NCBI GenBank assembly: GCA_023388035.1
Contig: JAEWGY010000058.1
Coordinates: forward strand, 1-9,470
DNA length: 9,470 bases
From: Bacillota bacterium
GTDB lineage: Bacteria; Bacillota_I; Bacilli_A; Erysipelotrichales; Erysipelotrichaceae
Reading direction: 5' to 3'
The translations under genes and the position numbers were made by a program. The notes below the pieces were generated by a model, which was not told the origin of the DNA, searched no databases, and was given only the letters and a program-made list of their open reading frames with translations. The first letter of the stretch is position 1; every line of letters starts with the position of its first letter. This document shows, in pieces, positions 5,768 through 9,470 of the stretch.

Positions 5768-6991
5768 TTATCTTTTTCTAGGTAATAAAGATCCCTGCTT
5801 AACACTTGGTGTCTTATCTTCTAATTTTAAACCTGCATAGCCGATAATATCACCATATTTATTTCTTAAATCATATAAGGTTTTTTCAATTTTAATATTA
5901 TCTTCATGATCTAAATTTTCCTCAAAAAGATTATTAGTATAATATAAATTATTACTTAAATCAGAAACAACTATTGCTATTGATCTAAAATAATAATCAT
6001 AGTCAATTTTTTCCTTGAATAATTTCATTGCTGCTTTAGCTATTTCAATAGCTGAAATACTTGAATTTACTAAAGGAGCTCTGAAAGAATAACGCTTTAA
6101 ATTATTATCTCTAAGCATTATTCCTATTCTATTGGCAGCTAATTTCTGATTGATTAATTCCTTACTGATAAGATTTGCTAGCTTAAAAATAACCCGCCAG
6201 ATATCTTCATCGCAGATCATATCACTAACTGTAGTAGTACCTCTTGAGATACTTTTAACGCTAATAGCCTTATCATAACTAACTACTTCATCATTATTAA
6301 ATCCTAGGGCATCATCATAGATTTTTTCACCAACCTTACCTAGTTCATAAAAAATTCTAAGCTTACCATATTCTTTAAAATCACCTAATTTATAAATTCC
6401 TTTACGATTTAATTTCGGTAACATTTTTTTACCAATACCAATCATTTTATCAATCTCTAAAGGATAAACAATGGACTGATAATTATTTTTAGAAATCACA
6501 AAGATACCACTAGGATCTTTAAAATCAGAAGCTAATTTAGCATAAATCTTATTAAAACTAATTCCTATTGATACTGTTAGTCCTAATTCATTTTGGATTC
6601 TAGCTTTAATCATACTAGCAATTTTTAAAGGACTCCCAAATAATTTTAAGGATCCAGTGACATCAATCCAAGCTTCATCAAGTCCATAAGGTTCTACTTG
6701 ATTAGAAAAATCTAAATATATTTTATGCGCTAATTTAGCATACAAATGATACTTTTCATAATGCGGTTTTAATAAAATTAAATCCTTACACAGTTTTAAA
6801 GCCTGCCATAGGGGCATTGCGGTTTTAATACCATACTGCTTAGCTAATTCATTTTTAGCTAGAATAATTCCATGTCTTTCTTTAGGGTTACCACATACTA
6901 CTACCGGTTTATTACGATGTTCTGGTTTATCTAGTAATTCTACCGAAGCAAAGTAGTTATTCATATCACAGTGTAGTATCACTCGCTCCAT
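5768..6991 (-). CDS. dinB: DNA polymerase IV, Y-family translesion polymerase
   Basis: A 407-residue Y-family polymerase, which copies past damaged bases with low fidelity. Palm/fingers motifs start at the N-terminus: HCDMNNYFASVE with catalytic D9 and Phe14 at the steric-gate position, then RHGIILAKNELAKQYGIKT. The catalytic pair D105/E106 lies in YGLDEAWIDVTGS, and VSIGISFNKIYAKLASDFKDP follows in two parts. The helix-hairpin-helix thumb is around 188-220 (MIGIGKKMLPKLN) and the little finger runs to about 375. The C-terminal QGSLL (399-403) fits the beta-clamp-binding consensus. The LDEAW form and DMNN motif resemble the clostridial DinB subgroup rather than E. coli DinB. ATG 6991 is chosen over the ATG eight codons upstream because it fits the family N-terminus and has AAGG 5 nt before it. 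It overlaps the RDD-like gene by 26 nt and is last in its operon; I see no LexA box near the operon start. Confidence 0.95.
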   Translation of the reverse strand: MERVILHCDMNNYFASVELLDKPEHRNKPVVVCGNPKERHGIILAKNELAKQYGIKTAMPLWQALKLCKDLILLKPHYEKYHLYAKLAHKIYLDFSNQVEPYGLDEAWIDVTGSLKLFGSPLKIASMIKARIQNELGLTVSIGISFNKIYAKLASDFKDPSGIFVISKNNYQSIVYPLEIDKMIGIGKKMLPKLNRKGIYKLGDFKEYGKLRIFYELGKVGEKIYDDALGFNNDEVVSYDKAISVKSISRGTTTVSDMICDEDIWRVIFKLANLISKELINQKLAANRIGIMLRDNNLKRYSFRAPLVNSSISAIEIAKAAMKLFKEKIDYDYYFRSIAIVVSDLSNNLYYTNNLFEENLDHEDNIKIEKTLYDLRNKYGDIIGYAGLKLEDKTPSVKQGSLLPRKR

Positions 6992-7553
6992 TTTTACCTT
7001 GCACTCTAATCTCAATTCTATTTAATTTTTCAACCAAAGTATAAGCATTAGGATCTAAGATAGCATGAATGATATTAGCAATATAAATACTGAGTAGTAT
7101 TAAATAAGCTATATTTAAACTGGTTTCAGTGCTTATATTAGGAAAATTCAGATTAATAAGTAGGCTTATTGCTGCTATAATCGAATGCATGCCAATAATA
7201 AATACTGCATTAAAAATAATTCTACTTAAGTGATAAATTATACTATCCTTTTTTAGTACAGCTTTATTATTTTTACTAATATTAATCCTAAAGATGAGCA
7301 TTGCTATGCTTTTAGCCTTAAAAAATAAGGGTAAGATGATAAAATAAATAATCATCATCAATAGGTGAAATACTAATGTGAAAATAATTAATTCCATTCT
7401 TTTGCTTGCGAGTTCTAGCTTATTCGTATCTTTAAATAAACTATTTAAAAAAGCGTTAAAAAAGAAGGTAGTGATAAATGAATAGATATAAATATCACAG
7501 GTTGTGACTAGTATTTTATATAAATAGACTTTTAACTTATCTTTTAGTTGCAT
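6966..7553 (-). CDS. RDD-like four-helix membrane protein
   Basis: A 195-residue integral membrane protein with four hydrophobic segments (about 14-40, 55-78, 111-134 and 145-166) and no signal peptide. It resembles the RDD family in size, topology and a few landmarks: a first helix with an Asp (CDIYIYS, D20), a KAKSIAMLIFRINI stretch (79-92) at the place of the usual GKTxGKxxxGxxV loop, and a last segment leading to DPNAYTLVEKLNRIEIRV (167-184), as in D..R.LHD...GT.V. The diagnostic Arg-Asp-Asp residues are only partly kept, so it is a divergent member or a lookalike. RDD proteins are mostly uncharacterised; some are linked to transport. ATG 7551-7553 has a full AGGAGG (7558-7563) 4 nt upstream, inside the preceding gene, which it overlaps by 17 nt. 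It in turn overlaps dinB, so all three are translationally linked. Confidence 0.75.
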   Translation of the reverse strand: MQLKDKLKVYLYKILVTTCDIYIYSFITTFFFNAFLNSLFKDTNKLELASKRMELIIFTLVFHLLMMIIYFIILPLFFKAKSIAMLIFRINISKNNKAVLKKDSIIYHLSRIIFNAVFIIGMHSIIAAISLLINLNFPNISTETSLNIAYLILLSIYIANIIHAILDPNAYTLVEKLNRIEIRVQGKNGASDTTL

Positions 7554-8682
7554 TCTTCCTCCTAATATTAACTATGCCATAAATAAAAATAGCTAATAGG
7601 GTAAAAATTGACCCATAGTTAAAAAACTTTTGAATAAAAGTTAAATTAGCTTCATAAAAATTTAAATTATGACTAATTTCTTCTTTTGATAATTTGAATC
7701 CCGTAAAATAATTATCATTAATATAAGTGGCTAAATTAGCACTTAAGGCTTCTTTACTTTGATCATTAGCGGTGATTAATTTATAAGTAAATTGTTCATT
7801 GTCTCTTAAATAGATTTTAATATCTTCATTTATTTTAAAATTAAAATAAGCATTACTATCAACATCTCGAAAGTGATAACTAAGTAAGCCTGGATTTTCT
7901 TTTAAATTAATAATTTGATAATAAGCTCCTAAGTTATTTAAAAAATCATCAAGCCTACGATAAGCCTCACTTTCACTAGCATTCTCACTAATTAAAATTA
8001 AAATACTTAGATTATTATCTTCATATAAACCAGCAAGAGTATGCTTATTATACTTATCAATGAAGGCATATTTAAAATTAGGATATTTATCATAATTAAA
8101 ATTATTACTGATCATCTTAACTTGATTATTAAAGTTAATATTAACATTCCTTAAAGCGAGTAAATCAGTAATTTTTTGATTATCATTAAGATAAATTAAT
8201 AATTTAAATAAATCCTCCTTACTGACAAAATTTAAATCATTTGCCTTCGCAAAGGTATTGGTAAAATTACTATCAACACTTAAACCGATACTCTGCGCTT
8301 TAATATTCATAATATTAATAAAATTAGCTAAATCATCACTAACACTTTCAGCTAAGACGTTTAAGGCATCACTATACTGTCCAATAATAGCTGCTTTAAA
8401 TAGATCCTCAAATTCTTCCTCTTGATTATATACTAAACCTAAACGATTATCCCCTGAATTATCAGTAGCCATAATGGATGCTTTAAGTTTGTCATCAATT
8501 CTATTTTGTTCAATGATACTTAAGGCGAATAAAGATTGCATAAAACCAGGATTTAACTTCTCTTTATTAACTTCATTTATGATAAACTTATTAGTTTTAA
8601 GATCATAAACACTGATGCTGGCATTTATTTTACTGCTTAATACAAATAAAATAATAAGTATTAAAACTAATTTTAATTTCAT
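7537..8682 (-). CDS. DacA-like (peptidase S11) homologue without an active site
   Basis: A 381-residue exported protein built like a low-molecular-weight penicillin-binding protein (D,D-carboxypeptidase, DacA/DacF). It has a signal peptide (1-21, ending INA), a serine-type peptidase-like domain (about 22-240), a C-terminal beta domain (about 245-345) and a membrane helix (356-373) followed by RRKNATKR. An ungapped by-eye alignment with DacA gives clear homology: SVYDLKTNKFII with VDAETGKIL, LFKAAIIGQYSDALNVLAE with LYQATAIYSANAAAIAIAE, and NFINIMNIKAQSIGL with FVEKMNAKAKELGL. Yet every catalytic motif is replaced: SxxK is FMQS (47-50), SxN is QYS (102-104), KTG is KYN (210-212). The frame is intact, so it reads as a maintained pseudoenzyme rather than a decaying gene. 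The ATG lacks a Shine-Dalgarno and lies 7 nt from a -10 box. First gene of the operon with the RDD-like gene and dinB. Confidence 0.8.
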   Translation of the reverse strand: MKLKLVLILIILFVLSSKINASISVYDLKTNKFIINEVNKEKLNPGFMQSLFALSIIEQNRIDDKLKASIMATDNSGDNRLGLVYNQEEEFEDLFKAAIIGQYSDALNVLAESVSDDLANFINIMNIKAQSIGLSVDSNFTNTFAKANDLNFVSKEDLFKLLIYLNDNQKITDLLALRNVNINFNNQVKMISNNFNYDKYPNFKYAFIDKYNKHTLAGLYEDNNLSILILISENASESEAYRRLDDFLNNLGAYYQIINLKENPGLLSYHFRDVDSNAYFNFKINEDIKIYLRDNEQFTYKLITANDQSKEALSANLATYINDNYFTGFKLSKEEISHNLNFYEANLTFIQKFFNYGSIFTLLAIFIYGIVNIRRKNATKR

Positions 8683-8688
8683 ATTTAT

Positions 8689-8694
8689 ATTATA
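8689..8694 (-). promoter_or_regulatory. -10 box of the DacA-like/RDD-like/dinB operon
   Basis: A perfect TATAAT on the minus strand (8694-8689). The predicted start point, 7 nt downstream, is position 8682, the first base of the ATG. No convincing -35 is found 16-18 nt upstream (TATTTT at 8717-8712), and the upstream AGT only partly fits an extended -10. No Shine-Dalgarno is present in the 30 nt before the ATG. Confidence 0.55.
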
Positions 8695-8733
8695 ACTTAA
8701 TTTAAATAAATAAAATAATTCCTAGCTAAAATT

Positions 8734-8753
8734 AAAAAGGCTTAAGCCTTTTT
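8734..8753 (-). terminator. Palindromic terminator fused to the glpF stop codon
   Basis: A perfect 20-nt palindrome (half-site AAAAAGGCTT). On the minus strand it begins with the TAA stop of the aquaporin gene (8754-8752) and ends in five T. The centre GCTTAAGC matches that of the rpoE terminator. Confidence 0.8.
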
Positions 8754-9459
8754 AATAAATATTTATAAATAGAATTGCAGCTAGCACAGCGCCAATAATC
8801 GGACCGATAATTGGTACTATGGCATATTTCCAATTAGAATCACCTTTATTTTTAATCGGTAAAATAGCATGCATGATTCTTGGTCCTAAATCACGTACTG
8901 GGTTTAAAGCATAACCAGTAGGACCTCCTAAAGAAACACCTAGTGAGACAATTAAAGCACCAACTACCATTGTACCAAAACCAACTGGGAAATCATATTT
9001 CGAGAAAGCTAAGATTCCAAGCATTAAAACAAAGGTACCAATAGCTTCACTAATAATATTAGAAATAGTGTTAGGAATAGCTGGGCCTGTCGCAAAGGTT
9101 GCAAGGATGGCGTCTTTATCCTTAGTAGCATGATAATGATCCCTATACATTAAATAAACTAAAATACTACCAATAAAAGCACCAATAAATTGCGCAACGA
9201 TATAAGGTAATACATTAGCCCAATCAGTATTACCACTAAGTGCCATTGCGATTGATACTGCTGGATTTAAATGGGCTGGACCTAATACCCCGCTAATAAA
9301 GGCTGCCATTGCTACTGCTAGACCCCAACCGATAGTTATTACTATCCAGCCTGCATCTTTAGCCTTCGATTTATCTAATAAGCATGCTGCAACGACGCCG
9401 TTACCTAATAAGATAAGTAAGGCTGTACCAATTATTTCACCAATAAATTCATTCATCAT
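8752..9459 (-). CDS. glpF: Glycerol facilitator, MIP/aquaglyceroporin
   Basis: A 235-residue six-helix channel of the major intrinsic protein family, conducting glycerol (and often water and other small polyols) across the cytoplasmic membrane. The first pore loop is GPAHLNPAVSIAMA with NPA at 65-67; the second is TGYALNPVRDLGPR, where the usual NPA is NPV (186-188). By alignment to E. coli GlpF the selectivity filter is W45 (W48), G174 (G191), Y183 (F200) and R189 (R206). Together with D190 this marks the glycerol-conducting branch rather than a water-only aquaporin. Length is slightly below that of E. coli GlpF (281). It may start at the first or second of two tandem ATGs (9459 or 9456); the 11 bases visible upstream contain only a weak GAAAG. 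The promoter is outside the window. It ends in a palindromic terminator, so it is not co-transcribed with the DacA-like operon. No glpK or glpD is visible. Confidence 0.93.
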   Translation of the reverse strand: MMNEFIGEIIGTALLILLGNGVVAACLLDKSKAKDAGWIVITIGWGLAVAMAAFISGVLGPAHLNPAVSIAMALSGNTDWANVLPYIVAQFIGAFIGSILVYLMYRDHYHATKDKDAILATFATGPAIPNTISNIISEAIGTFVLMLGILAFSKYDFPVGFGTMVVGALIVSLGVSLGGPTGYALNPVRDLGPRIMHAILPIKNKGDSNWKYAIVPIIGPIIGAVLAAILFINIY

Positions 9460-9470
9460 CTTTCTATCTT

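Noticed and set aside
7537..8682. Pseudogene caused by frameshift or decay
   Set aside because: The reading frame is uninterrupted, the full domain order and anchor are present, and the end is tightly overlapped with the next gene. The missing motifs are substitutions, not gaps.
8683..8733. LexA/SOS operator before the operon containing dinB
   Set aside because: No GAAC-N4-GTTC-like palindrome is seen; the stretch is plain AT-rich sequence with a -10 box.
1..9470. Mycoplasma-type code (UGA = Trp)
   Set aside because: TGA occurs as the natural end of the 3582-3932 frame and at 6966-6968, and Trp residues such as those in IWHSY are TGG.
1..9470. Mobile elements, CRISPR arrays, tRNA or rRNA genes
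   Set aside because: No transposase or integrase motif, no spaced direct repeats, and no tRNA-like cloverleaf ends were found in reading both strands.

Overview
The window is from a very AT-rich (roughly 30% GC by eye) low-GC Gram-positive-type bacterium, either Bacillota or a Mollicutes relative that keeps the standard code. Two signs support this. One gene is a clear delta subunit of RNA polymerase (rpoE), found only in this part of the tree. TGA serves as a normal stop (3930-3932; also the stop at 6966-6968) while Trp is TGG, which argues against the UGA=Trp mycoplasma code. I cannot name the genus. There are no transposases, tRNA or rRNA genes, CRISPR arrays or phage genes. Everything looks chromosomal.

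Layout, left to right. (1) A leftward block runs lemA (2938-3492), a DUF2207 membrane protein (1059-2957) and a secreted endonuclease/exonuclease/phosphatase-family lipoprotein (178-1050). After a 51-nt gap comes a candidate 33-residue small protein (25-126), whose stop codon sits inside an intrinsic terminator at 1-26. (2) A divergent promoter region (3493-3581) separates this from a rightward pair: a DUF1934-like small protein (3582-3932) and rpoE (3916-4272), ending in a palindromic terminator. (3) A monocistronic sugar/glycerol-phosphate-type ABC substrate-binding lipoprotein (4370-5677) has its own promoter and a strong, probably bidirectional terminator. (4) A second leftward operon of overlapping genes runs from a DacA-like penicillin-binding-protein homologue that has lost its active site (7537-8682), through an RDD-like membrane protein (6966-7553), to DNA polymerase IV (5768-6991). 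(5) A leftward glycerol facilitator/aquaporin (8752-9459) lies at the right edge; its promoter is outside the window.

The best candidates for something new are these. The D,D-carboxypeptidase homologue is intact but all three catalytic motifs are replaced (SxxK to FMQS, SxN to QYS, KTG to KYN), and it is co-transcribed with a membrane protein and a translesion polymerase. Two operons appear to start with leaderless mRNAs, because the -10 box lies exactly 7 nt before the ATG and no Shine-Dalgarno is present. The LemA/DUF2207 membrane pair is joined to a surface phosphodiesterase and a cationic micropeptide. Several terminators share an AGCTTAA-type core. All are inferred by reading; none has been tested by database search or structure prediction.
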